From NCBI GenBank assembly GCA_047633175.1, contig JBLIEQ010000021.1:7228-71227 (forward strand): a stretch of DNA of 64,000 nucleotides, in the 5' to 3' direction. Both the position numbers and the translations under genes were made by a program. This document shows positions 24,068 to 32,877 of the stretch, one piece after another (the stretch's first letter is position 1; every line of letters begins with the position of its first letter). Origin of the DNA: Motiliproteus sp047633175. Lineage in GTDB: Bacteria > Pseudomonadota > Gammaproteobacteria > Pseudomonadales > Balneatricaceae. Below the pieces are notes generated by a model that worked only from the letters and a program-made list of their open reading frames with translations, was not told the origin of the DNA and did no database searches.

Positions 24068-26950
24068 ATGACATCTCCTATAAAAGCCCCAATGAAAGCT
24101 CCTCACCCCCAATTTATAGTCGGCATCGATCTGGGTACCACTCACACCGTGGTGGCGTATACGGATTTGGACCCCCAGGGTCAGCCGGTCGCCGCGCCTC
24201 AGGTTTATAACATCCCACAACTGGTCGCCGGCGGTGAAGTCGCGCGACTGCCGCTGCTGCCCTCTTGCCGTTATCACCCTGCCGCAGAGGAGTTTCCCCC
24301 TGGAGATCTCCAGCTGCCTTGGGTGTTACCGGTGCTGGATGGAGAGCTCGAAGGCGAACTGCCGCAGGTGATTATCGGCGAGTGGGCCCGCGAACTGAGC
24401 GCGAAGGTAGAGGGTCGCTCGGTGGTCAGTGCCAAGAGCTGGTTATCTCATGACCAGGCCGACCCCTGCGCGCCGACCCTTCCCTGGGCGGGTGCCGAGG
24501 GGGTCGCTAAGGTCTCGCCGGTGCTGGCCACCGCCTCCTATCTGGCGCATATACGCGCGGCCTGGAATACAGACCATCCGGAGCAGCCACTGGAGCAGCA
24601 GGAGCTGATCCTGACGGTGCCCGCCTCCTTTGGCGATCTGGCCCGCACCCTGACCGTTGAGGCGGCCAGACTCGCAGGCTTACCCAGCGTCCTGCTGCTC
24701 GAAGAACCGACCGCCGCCTGTTATGACTGGATTTCGCTCCAGGGCGAGCAGGCCAAAGATATACTACGCAGCCACCGGCTGTTGCTGATCTGCGATGTGG
24801 GCGGTGGCACCTCGGATTTCAGCCTGGTACGCCTGGGCTTCAGCGAGGGTCAGCCGCGGCTCGAGCGTATCGGGGTCGGGGATCACCTGATGCTGGGCGG
24901 CGACAACCTCGATCTCGCCCTGGCACATCAGGTAGAACAGGGCCTGCTCGAATCTGGCAAGCGGCTGCGCGCCTCCGGCCTGTCACAGCTGATTCAGCAG
25001 ACCCGTGCCGCCAAGGAGACTCTGCTGGCGAGCGCTGCCCCCGAGACCGCCAAGGTCACCCTGCTCGGCTCGGGGGCCCGGCTGATTGGCGGTGCCCGCA
25101 GCTACACACTACATCGAGAGAAGACCCAGGCTCTGGCCCTGGAGGGCTTTATTCCGCTGACCGGGCTGACCGATATGCCACAGCAACCGCCGCGGGCGCT
25201 CAAGGCCTTTGGCCTGCCCTATGCGGCAGATCCTGCCATCAGCAGGCAGCTGGCGGCCTTCCTGAATCAACACCAGCGAGTCAGCCGGGACGCCTTCGCG
25301 GACCAACCCGATAGCCCCTCCTGGGTGCCCGATGCCCTCTTACTCAATGGCGGCTTCTTTAAGGGTGAGGTGCTGGAGCAACGCCTCTGCGAGCTACTCA
25401 CAAGCTGGCGTGGTCAGCCGGTGACAACGCTGGCAAACAGCCGCCCGGATCTGGCGGTGGCCTGCGGTGCGGTGGCCTATGGCCTGGCCCGGCGCGGCAC
25501 AGGCGTGCGCATTGGGGGCGGCTCGGCACGCAGTTATTTCCTGGACATCGCGGATAAACAGGCGCCCGAACAGCTGAGTGAACATGCCGTTACTAAAAAC
25601 AGCGCCACTCAAGGGATCTGCCTGCTGCCCAGGGGTACCGAACCCGGGGTCGAGATTACCTTGCCCGAGCGCCGCTTTGTCCTCAGCCTCGGGCAACCGG
25701 TGCAGTTTCAACTGCTCTCCTCGGCCGCCGATGACAGCCCCACGCCCGGCGCGCTGCTGTCGTTGGACGGCCCACACGTTCAGGCGCTGCCCCCGCTGAT
25801 GGCTGCCATCCCGGCGGCTGCCGAGGGCCCGTCCACCGTTGAGGTCGGCCTGGTCGCGACCCTGACCGAGGTGGGCACTCTGGGACTCGAATGCGTCGCC
25901 ATAGAAGATCCTGCGCGGCGCTGGCAACTCGAGTTTCCGGTGCGCAGCAACCCCGGTGCAGAGCCCCGGACCAATTCCAAGAGTGGTGCCGCAGACGGCC
26001 TGCCCGCCGCCTTCGCCAGCGCCCGCCAGCAGATTGAAGAAGCCTATGGCAAATCGCAGCAGGGTGCCGATGCTAAGACGGTCAAGCAGTTGAGGGTCAG
26101 CCTGGAGCGTCTGCTGGGGCCGCGAGATAGCTGGGAAGTGCCGCTGCTACGTGCGCTGGCCGACGTCTTTATCGAACACCGGGGGCGCCGGCGCCGCTCG
26201 CAGCAGCATGAACAAGTCTGGTTTAATCTGACCGGCTTCTGCCTGCGTCCCGGACTGGGCTATCCCCTGGATGACTGGCGCCTGCAGCAGCTCTGGCCGC
26301 TGTTTCAGCAGGGCCTGCAGTTCGACAAGAGTAATCCGGATTGGAACCAATGGTGGGCATTCTGGCGCCGAGTGGCCGGTGGCCTGACACCGGATCAGCA
26401 GTTGCAGCTGTACAACCAGGTGGCCAAATTTATCAACCCCAGCGCCCAGCGCAACCGCGGCCTTCAGGCCGAGCTCAAATACCGGGCTTACGAGGGGATG
26501 GTGCTGCTCGCCTCGGCCCTTGAGGGCCTGCCCGTGGATAAGAAACAGCAGCTGGGCACCTGGCTGTTGCAGCGTCTGGAAAAGCCCGGCGAAAACCAGA
26601 CCAGCTGGGTGGCGCTGGGCCGCATCGGCAGCCGTATCCCCCTGCATGGCAGCAGCCATAATCTTATCGATCCGAATGACCTGAGCCGCTGGATAGCCCA
26701 GCTGCTCAAAAAGGACTGGCGCAAGCAGCCTCTGGCCGCCTTTGCGACGGTGGTGATGGCGCGCGTCAGCGGTGATCGCAGCCTCGACCTAGAACCCGAA
26801 CTGCGGCAACGCATCGTCACCGCGCTGGAGGCTATCAAGGCGCCGCCCCGCTGGATCGCGATGGTCACCGAGATCACCGAACTGGATGATTCCGATAGCC
26901 GCAAGATCTACGGCGAGAGCCTGCCACCCGGGTTGAGGTTGGTTTTGTAG
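24068..26950 (+). CDS. Large divergent Hsp70 family protein (960 aa)
   Basis: Second Hsp70 paralogue. The N-terminal 600 residues parallel the preceding gene: VGIDLGTTHTVVAYTD, LLEEPTAACYDW, ICDVGGGTSDFSLV and MLGGDNLDLALAHQV. A beta-rich region follows to about residue 620, then a C-terminal helical extension of about 310 residues (from EEAYGKSQQ) with HRGRRRRSQQHEQVWFNLTGFCLRPGLG and W-WWRF/AFWRRVAGGL-like motifs, matching the DUF3731 extension known in this group. The two paralogues probably act together with DUF2760; clients unknown. The TAG stop falls in a TTTTGTAGG sequence that resembles the start of the adjoining REP. Confidence 0.87.
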   Translation: MTSPIKAPMKAPHPQFIVGIDLGTTHTVVAYTDLDPQGQPVAAPQVYNIPQLVAGGEVARLPLLPSCRYHPAAEEFPPGDLQLPWVLPVLDGELEGELPQVIIGEWARELSAKVEGRSVVSAKSWLSHDQADPCAPTLPWAGAEGVAKVSPVLATASYLAHIRAAWNTDHPEQPLEQQELILTVPASFGDLARTLTVEAARLAGLPSVLLLEEPTAACYDWISLQGEQAKDILRSHRLLLICDVGGGTSDFSLVRLGFSEGQPRLERIGVGDHLMLGGDNLDLALAHQVEQGLLESGKRLRASGLSQLIQQTRAAKETLLASAAPETAKVTLLGSGARLIGGARSYTLHREKTQALALEGFIPLTGLTDMPQQPPRALKAFGLPYAADPAISRQLAAFLNQHQRVSRDAFADQPDSPSWVPDALLLNGGFFKGEVLEQRLCELLTSWRGQPVTTLANSRPDLAVACGAVAYGLARRGTGVRIGGGSARSYFLDIADKQAPEQLSEHAVTKNSATQGICLLPRGTEPGVEITLPERRFVLSLGQPVQFQLLSSAADDSPTPGALLSLDGPHVQALPPLMAAIPAAAEGPSTVEVGLVATLTEVGTLGLECVAIEDPARRWQLEFPVRSNPGAEPRTNSKSGAADGLPAAFASARQQIEEAYGKSQQGADAKTVKQLRVSLERLLGPRDSWEVPLLRALADVFIEHRGRRRRSQQHEQVWFNLTGFCLRPGLGYPLDDWRLQQLWPLFQQGLQFDKSNPDWNQWWAFWRRVAGGLTPDQQLQLYNQVAKFINPSAQRNRGLQAELKYRAYEGMVLLASALEGLPVDKKQQLGTWLLQRLEKPGENQTSWVALGRIGSRIPLHGSSHNLIDPNDLSRWIAQLLKKDWRKQPLAAFATVVMARVSGDRSLDLEPELRQRIVTALEAIKAPPRWIAMVTEITELDDSDSRKIYGESLPPGLRLVL

Positions 26951-26957
26951 GTTTTTT

Positions 26958-27062
26958 GTAGGTCGGACTTTAGTCCGACAAGGCTAGCAAGGAGTGGCGA
27001 TCGTCGGACTACTTTCTACCCAAAAAACGCCGACCTACAGTCCGACCTACAGTCCGACCTAC
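26958..27062 (+). repeat. REP/BIME between Hsp70 and rmuC
   Basis: A complete GTAGGTCGGACTTTAGTCCG unit, a GTCGGACTACTTTCTACCC variant, then a run of three CCGACCTACAGT repeats. It ends inside the rmuC stop codon: the CTA at 27059-27061 is the TAG stop on the minus strand. Confidence 0.85.
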
Positions 27063-28813
27063 AGGTCAGCGCCACTGAGTTCCAGGTTCGCACGCTCCAC
27101 CAGCTCGGCGGGGAGTTCCTTCTGCACGGCCACCCCCAGCTCCTTAAACTCCGAGGCCTGTTTGATCAGGTTGCCCTTGCCGCTGTACAGCTGACCGAAG
27201 GCCTTGTCGTAACTCTGCCGTGCCTTATCTAACTGGCTGCCGATACCCTGCATGCTGACTAGGAAGCCATTGAGTTTGCTGTAAAAGCGCTCCGCGCGGT
27301 TGGCGAGTTCTGCGGTGTGCTTGTTCTGATCTTCGAACCGCCACAGCTGGCGGACGATGTTCAGGCTGGTCAGCAGGGTGGTCGGGGTAGCGACTAGGAC
27401 ATTACGCTCGATGGCGCGCTGAAACAGGGTCTCGTCGTACTTAAGCGCCTCGACATAGGCGGACTCTATCGGGATAAACATGATCACCACCTCGGGTGAG
27501 TTTAGCCCCGGCAGCTTGAAATAATCCCGATCGGACAACTCATTAACGCGGTCACTCACTGCCCTGGCATGATCGGCCAGGGCCTGGTCGCGCACCAGAT
27601 CATTGTCGGCGTTAACGTAACGGGTGTAGGCGGCCAGCGAGGTCTTGGCATCGATAATCAGGTGCTGTTTTTGCGGCAGGTAGACGATCGCATCGGGACG
27701 CTGGCGCCCCTCTTCGGTCGTGAAGCTGACCTCTCGTTTGTAGTCGGTCCCCAGACGCAGGCCGGAACTGTCCAGCACGTTCTCCAGCATCAGCTCACCC
27801 CAGTTACCCTGCACCTTCTTCTGGCCCTGCAGGGCGGTGGTCAGCTTGTCGGCCTGATCGGTGATCTCCCTGTTGAGGGTCTGCATATTTTTCAGTTCGG
27901 TCCTGAGCTCGACGCGCTGCTCGGCATCCTTGGCGTGGATATGTTCCACCTTCGCCTTAAAGCCCAGCATCTCGGTATGCAGGGGGGTCAGCAGGCTGCT
28001 GATGCTCTCCTGGTTCAGCTCTTTAAAGGCCTTACTTTTGCGCTCCAGCACCTCATTGGCGAGGCGTTCGAACTCTTTGCTCAGCCCCTCGCGGCTCTCT
28101 TGCAGCAGTTTGAGCTGGGCATCGAAGTGCTGCTGTTTGGCATCCAGGGAAGTCTTGAGCTGACCATGGGCGTTGTCCAGTGTCGCATAGCGGCCCTGGC
28201 TGCTCTTGAGTTCGGCCTTGGACTGCTCCCACCAGTCCCTGTAGTTGTCGAGCGCCTCCTGCTTCTCCTGCAACTGGGTCTGGACCTGTTTCAGGCTCTC
28301 TCGGCTTTCGGACAACAGCGTCGCGGTGTTGCCCTGCAAGCCCTCTGCGCCGAGCAGTTTGTGCTCCAACCCCGAGATACGCAGATCTTTCTCGTCGATG
28401 CGCTCCCTGAAGGTCTCGGTGTTAGTCGCCAGCTGCTCCCCCAACCTGGCCGCAGCTTCCTGGGCGGTGGAGCGCGCCTCTCTGGCCGCCTGTTCGGACG
28501 CCCGCAAGCCGGTTATCTCGGCATGGAGGTCCAGGCCGGCAGCCTCGAGCCGATCGATCTGGGTCCTGCCGCTGTCACGTTCTGTTTCCAACCGGCCCTG
28601 AGCGATATCCAGGCTCGCCTTCTCTCCTGACAGAGTGTCTACAGTGATCTGCAGCGCCGACGACTCGGCCTGAAGACGCATCAGCTCGGCTCGGGTCTGC
28701 TGCAGATCGGTCTGCTGCTGCTGGCTGTTACGCTGGGCACGCCAACTGGCGATCGCCCAGGCCGTCACAAAGCTCACCAGAGGCAATACAATCAGCATCA
28801 GTACAGTTTCCAT
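27059..28813 (-). CDS. rmuC: DNA recombination protein RmuC
   Basis: 584-aa protein: a single N-terminal membrane helix (ETVLMLIVLPLVSFVTAW), a long coiled coil (about residues 30-270) and the conserved RmuC domain (about 300-520) with GNWGE-ML---L--SGL, RPDA-VYLP and IDAK-SL-AY. The DAK belongs to a PD-(D/E)xK-like nuclease core. In E. coli RmuC limits inversions at short repeats and has been linked to cleavage of phage or aberrant DNA. The start at 28813 follows a purine-rich GGGAAAAG; the longer frame to 28870 lacks homology. C-terminal end meets the REP. Confidence 0.93.
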   Translation of the reverse strand: METVLMLIVLPLVSFVTAWAIASWRAQRNSQQQQTDLQQTRAELMRLQAESSALQITVDTLSGEKASLDIAQGRLETERDSGRTQIDRLEAAGLDLHAEITGLRASEQAAREARSTAQEAAARLGEQLATNTETFRERIDEKDLRISGLEHKLLGAEGLQGNTATLLSESRESLKQVQTQLQEKQEALDNYRDWWEQSKAELKSSQGRYATLDNAHGQLKTSLDAKQQHFDAQLKLLQESREGLSKEFERLANEVLERKSKAFKELNQESISSLLTPLHTEMLGFKAKVEHIHAKDAEQRVELRTELKNMQTLNREITDQADKLTTALQGQKKVQGNWGELMLENVLDSSGLRLGTDYKREVSFTTEEGRQRPDAIVYLPQKQHLIIDAKTSLAAYTRYVNADNDLVRDQALADHARAVSDRVNELSDRDYFKLPGLNSPEVVIMFIPIESAYVEALKYDETLFQRAIERNVLVATPTTLLTSLNIVRQLWRFEDQNKHTAELANRAERFYSKLNGFLVSMQGIGSQLDKARQSYDKAFGQLYSGKGNLIKQASEFKELGVAVQKELPAELVERANLELSGADL

Positions 28814-28883
28814 CTCTTTTCCCGGGTCCGGATTGTCGTTAATAAGGGGGCATTCTAATGTCGGCCTCAAAGGCCTTTATCTC

Positions 28884-29243
28884 TTAGTCGCGCGATACCC
28901 AGGTATCGGAGCCAATACTCAGGTTTTTAAAGGTTCCCTCAGCGCCTCGTTGCTCGTTCACGCCAGCAGCTGAATCATAAACCTCACAGAAGAATCGATA
29001 CGGCCCTCCACCCCAGGTATTTACCACGCCCTCATTGAGTATCAACACCACGGACCAGCGGTCGGTAGAATGGCGCACGATTTTAACATGCTGGTCTCTA
29101 TATACCGTCAACGCCAGGGCATTCATCCCCTCACGAACCTGAAGCTGATGTATATGACTGCCCGGATCCTGTTGCAGATTTTTTACGCAGGACTTAAAGG
29201 CATTAATACGGTGTGCTTCTGCAAGGTGATTCCAATCGACCAT
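28884..29243 (-). CDS. Hypothetical protein upstream of rmuC (119 aa)
   Basis: Not recognised. ATG 29243 is preceded by AAGGGA. The product is soluble, with alternating strands rich in aromatic residues (RWSVVLILNEGVVNTWGGGPYRFFCEVY) and two Cys. It is 70 bases upstream of rmuC on the same strand and may share its transcript. A coding frame on the opposite strand is less convincing. Confidence 0.5.
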   Translation of the reverse strand: MVDWNHLAEAHRINAFKSCVKNLQQDPGSHIHQLQVREGMNALALTVYRDQHVKIVRHSTDRWSVVLILNEGVVNTWGGGPYRFFCEVYDSAAGVNEQRGAEGTFKNLSIGSDTWVSRD

Positions 29244-29665
29244 GATAAACGTCCCTTTATAGGTTCCATACCGCGCATATCCCTGTGCGATTGCTGCTCA
29301 GAATACCAAAAAAACCGGTCCTCTGAACAGCAGCACGCGAGCCCTCTTGCTGGAAGACGTCGTCTACGGCCACTACAGCCAAAAGGCCTGGCTAGTCTCA
29401 ACAGCGTATCTATTGTCCTGTTTTACCTCCCTCCATGAGCGCTTTCCGCTCACCTGTCTCCTGAACGTGAGCGATTTTCGCTCCTGCGGGGCTATCGGTT
29501 ACCATGGAGACCGCTGGGGGTGCGTTCTGTCGCGGTGGCTCTATTTTTGCATTCTCTATTTTTACAACAGACGGCACTCTGCAGCAATACGGCAGCGATC
29601 CGGCAGCGATCCGTCAGCGATCCATCAATTACGCATCAGAAGTGTTTTATCAGAGGTTAGTCATT
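29244..29665 (+). other. Intergenic region with short repeats upstream of the sensor kinase
   Basis: No gene is supported. It contains GAGCG-TTTC-CGCTC type hairpins (about 29437-29451 and 29469-29483) and a threefold GCAGCGATCC-like tandem repeat at 29590-29626. The kinase reading frame is open back to ATG 29504 but the extra residues are repeat-derived. Confidence 0.45.
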
Positions 29666-31504
29666 TTGACTATTGATCAGTCTTCGGTACGACGTCTCGG
29701 TCCACTGGAGACTGAAACTACGGCGAACGCGCTCCTGCCCCGCCAGGGTCGGGTCAGCAATCGCCTGGCGACTAAATACCTGTGGTTATCGCTGCTGGTG
29801 GCCCTGGTGCCTCTGGTGGGGTTTGCCAGCCTCTATGACGCCTATTTTTCGCAACTGGTTAGCCGCCTGACCGAAGAGCAACTAGCCACCCGAATGGCCG
29901 CGACCCAGAATGAGTTTCGAGTCTTTATTCGCGAACGTAAGTTTGAGCTCGAGGCACTCGCCGACCAGTTCGATAACGCCGACCTGTTCACCCCCGGCGG
30001 GCGTCAGTCGATCGCACCGGAACTGGAGAGTTTGCTACGCCTGCAGGTCGATGCGCAAAGCGTATATGGGGTGGTCTTCTATGATCACCAGGGACGCATC
30101 GCCTGGACCTTTCCCGAAACACAGCTGACCCGACCCTTCTCTGCCATCCGGAGTTACGACTTCGAAGGGGCTCAGCTGGTAGGCCCTTCCTCCTACTCTA
30201 TCGAGCGCCCTGCCGGGGTTCTCCTTCGCCAGCGTTTGCGGCCCCCTCCCCTGGGTAGAGAGCTGAGGGAAGAGCCGGGGAAAGAACCTGGTAAAGAGCT
30301 GATTGAACAGCGCGGCAGTATCGGCCTCGTGCTGCGCTTTAACTCCTTGACCGAGATCTTCCGCGGGCTGGATCAGAGCAGCACCTTTCGAGTATTCCTG
30401 CAGGCAGGAGACGGCAATACCTATGACATTCTGGGGCAGCCGGTCACTATTACGGGGGCGCCAACGCAACAGGTAGCTCTGCTGCCGGGCTGGTCGCTGC
30501 ATGTGATCCAGAACCCTAGCCTGGTGATGTCATCGGTCGAGAGGATGCGCTACTGGCTGATTCTGCTGATGGCGTGCACTGTCGCCGGATTATTATGGCT
30601 GCATATGAGCATCTCCCGCCGGTTAAACCGGCAGGTCGAATCCCTGATCCATAGCGTCGAAAAGGTCGCCCTTGGCGATCTGGACACCCCCGTCACCGAT
30701 GTCCAGGGGGCGGAGATGCAACGCCTGACCCAGGCCATCGAACGGATGCGACAGCAACTCAAGACCTTTATCCGCGCGACCCTCAGGATCGAACGCCAGG
30801 CCACCCTGGGACAGCTGGCAGCGGGGTTGGCCCACGATATACGCAACCCGCTGACCACGATCCGAACGACCATCGTCGCCCTGTCCCGCCGCGAATCCGA
30901 TCCTGAAAACCGGGAGATGATGGCGGTGATCGAGGAGGAGATCGACAGGGTCAATGAGGTCCTGGAGCAGCTGCTTAATTTTGCCCGGCCCAGAGAACCC
31001 CATGGCAAACGGGTCAGTGCGGAGCATTTACTGAGCAGCATCAGCACCCTGGTCGGGACCTCGGCACGCAATCAGGGCATCCAACTTTGCATCCAGTGTC
31101 CCGATCCCCTGCAGTTGTGGGTCGATGAAGGCCATCTGCGCCAGGTGATGATGAATCTGATTCTCAATGCATTGCAGGCGATGTCCGTCAAGGGGCAGAC
31201 CATCAGTCTGCACGCCAGGCGTCATCAGGATGAGATAGCGCTGAGCGTCACCGACGATGGCCAGGGCATGTCGGCCGAGATCCAGACCCAGATTCTGGAG
31301 CCGTTCTTTACCACTAAGCTTGCTGGGACTGGATTGGGGTTGGCGACCTGCGCCGCCCTGGTGAAAAGCAATGCCGGGAGAATGCATATCGAGAGTACCG
31401 AAGGCAAGGGCACCGCGGTCACGCTGTTTCTGCCCCGTTGCTATGAAGCAGAAGCAGAAGCAGAAGCAGAAGCAGGCCCAGAACAACAGAACCAGGACCT
31501 CTAA
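29666..31504 (+). CDS. Membrane sensor histidine kinase
   Basis: 612 aa from TTG 29666, chosen because AGAGG lies nine bases upstream; longer frames start at ATG 29504 or GTG 29642. Two membrane helices (LWLSLLVALVPLVGFASLY near residue 35 and WLILLMACTVAGLLWL near 300) enclose a large periplasmic sensor. A HAMP-like linker follows, then HisKA with H390 in GLAHDIRNPLTTIR, and the ATPase domain with N box (MNLILNALQAM), DDGQGMS and GTGLGLATC. It is the NtrB/AtoS-like input kinase for the sigma54 regulator 17 bases downstream. The C-terminus carries a short Glu-Ala repeat from six-base repeats (AGAAGC, about 31449-31476). Confidence 0.9.
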   Translation: MTIDQSSVRRLGPLETETTANALLPRQGRVSNRLATKYLWLSLLVALVPLVGFASLYDAYFSQLVSRLTEEQLATRMAATQNEFRVFIRERKFELEALADQFDNADLFTPGGRQSIAPELESLLRLQVDAQSVYGVVFYDHQGRIAWTFPETQLTRPFSAIRSYDFEGAQLVGPSSYSIERPAGVLLRQRLRPPPLGRELREEPGKEPGKELIEQRGSIGLVLRFNSLTEIFRGLDQSSTFRVFLQAGDGNTYDILGQPVTITGAPTQQVALLPGWSLHVIQNPSLVMSSVERMRYWLILLMACTVAGLLWLHMSISRRLNRQVESLIHSVEKVALGDLDTPVTDVQGAEMQRLTQAIERMRQQLKTFIRATLRIERQATLGQLAAGLAHDIRNPLTTIRTTIVALSRRESDPENREMMAVIEEEIDRVNEVLEQLLNFARPREPHGKRVSAEHLLSSISTLVGTSARNQGIQLCIQCPDPLQLWVDEGHLRQVMMNLILNALQAMSVKGQTISLHARRHQDEIALSVTDDGQGMSAEIQTQILEPFFTTKLAGTGLGLATCAALVKSNAGRMHIESTEGKGTAVTLFLPRCYEAEAEAEAEAGPEQQNQDL

Positions 31505-31521
31505 TCTAGGAGAGTAAAAAT

Positions 31522-32877
31522 ATGAATAAGGCGATATCGGTGTTGGTGATCGATGATGAGCGCAATCTGGTGCGCAGCATCAGTTTTTCGCTGCGCGATG
31601 AGGGCATGCAGGTCAACGGCGCCTACACCGGCAGTGACGGGCTAGAGCAGGCAAGGACCTCGATGCCGGATGTGGTGCTACTCGACCTGGGCTTACCCGA
31701 TATGCCTGGGTTGGAGGTGCTGGTTAAGCTCAAAGCGCAGCAGCCTGATGTGCCGGTCATCATGATCTCGGCGCATGGCGATACCCGTTCGGCGGTCAAA
31801 GCCGTCAAGGTCGGTGCCATCGACTACATCACTAAACCCTTCGATCTGGATGAGCTGGTGTTGATTATTCGCCGCTGTACCGAGCATATGCGCACCCTGC
31901 GCGAAATAAAATTTCTGCGGGAGAAGAACAGCAGCACCGCACCCCTGGTCGGCAACAGCAGGGAGATGGGGGTGCTGCGCGATGCCTTGCAACGCGTGGG
32001 GAACAGTTCGGGCAAGACCGTGCTGGTCACGGGGCCTTCGGGGACGGGTAAGGCGCTCGTTGCCCGCGCCCTGCATGATATCCGTTTTACCGAGGCACCC
32101 TATATCGAGGTCAACTGCGCCACCCTGCCCGACCAGCTGATCGAGGCCGAGCTGTTTGGCGCCGAGCGCGGCGCCTATACCGGCGCAAACCAGCGCCGCT
32201 CCGGACTGATCGATCTTGCCGACGGCGGTACGCTGTTCCTAGATGAGATTGGCGAGGTGCCGATCAACCTCCAGGCCAAACTCCTCAGTTTTCTGGAAAA
32301 CAGGAGCTACCGGCCGGTCGGTGCGGGTCGCGAGCGCCAGGCGAATGTGTTTGTGGTCGCGGCGACCAATCGCAACCTGAAGGAGGAGGTGGACGCGGGA
32401 CGCTTCCGGGCCGATCTGTACTACCGTCTGAATGTCCTGCCGGTCGATATGCCGTCGCTGTCCAACCGCGATCAGGATGTGGCGCTGCTGGTCACCCACT
32501 TTAGCGAGAAATTTGCGCGCCAAGAGGGCTGTAAACCCCTTACCTTAAATGACGCCGTCCTGGCATTGCTGGCCGATTATGACTGGCCGGGCAATATCCG
32601 TGAACTCAAAAACCTGATCGAACGGTTAACGATCCTCCATCCCGGCAAGATCATTACCGAGGCCCTGCTGCCTGTGGAGTTCAAGGGTCAGGAGGCCCAG
32701 GATGTGCGTCCGGAAGCGGATTATCGTGGCGCGGTCGAAGACCGCGAGCGCCAGTTGATTATGGAAGCGCTCAAGGAGTCGGGGTGGCGTAAGGGGATCG
32801 CGGCTGACACGCTGGGCATGTCCAGGCATGCGCTCAAGCGAAGAATGCAACGCTTAGACCTGGAAACGGAGCGATGA
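31522..32877 (+). CDS. Sigma54-dependent response regulator (NtrC/AtoC family)
   Basis: 451-aa activator. A receiver domain (phosphoacceptor Asp55 in VVLLDLGLPDMPG, Lys near 105) is followed by a sigma54-interaction AAA+ domain with Walker A GPSGTGK, the sigma54-contact loop GAYTGA (Tyr for the usual Phe), Walker B GGTLFLDEIGE and the arginine-finger region. A Fis-type HTH ends the protein (GIAADTLGMSRHALKRRMQR). With the upstream kinase it forms a two-component pair, and a near-consensus sigma54 promoter lies at 34430, so the downstream transporter operon is its probable target. Overlaps the next gene by four bases. Confidence 0.93.
   Translation: MNKAISVLVIDDERNLVRSISFSLRDEGMQVNGAYTGSDGLEQARTSMPDVVLLDLGLPDMPGLEVLVKLKAQQPDVPVIMISAHGDTRSAVKAVKVGAIDYITKPFDLDELVLIIRRCTEHMRTLREIKFLREKNSSTAPLVGNSREMGVLRDALQRVGNSSGKTVLVTGPSGTGKALVARALHDIRFTEAPYIEVNCATLPDQLIEAELFGAERGAYTGANQRRSGLIDLADGGTLFLDEIGEVPINLQAKLLSFLENRSYRPVGAGRERQANVFVVAATNRNLKEEVDAGRFRADLYYRLNVLPVDMPSLSNRDQDVALLVTHFSEKFARQEGCKPLTLNDAVLALLADYDWPGNIRELKNLIERLTILHPGKIITEALLPVEFKGQEAQDVRPEADYRGAVEDRERQLIMEALKESGWRKGIAADTLGMSRHALKRRMQRLDLETER

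Noticed and set aside
24265..24453. ORFs inside the Hsp70 genes in other frames
   Set aside because: GC-rich coding shadow without independent features.
27040..27062. CRISPR-like array from the repeated CCGACCTACAGT units
   Set aside because: Units are directly adjacent without spacers and belong to the REP family; no cas genes in the window.
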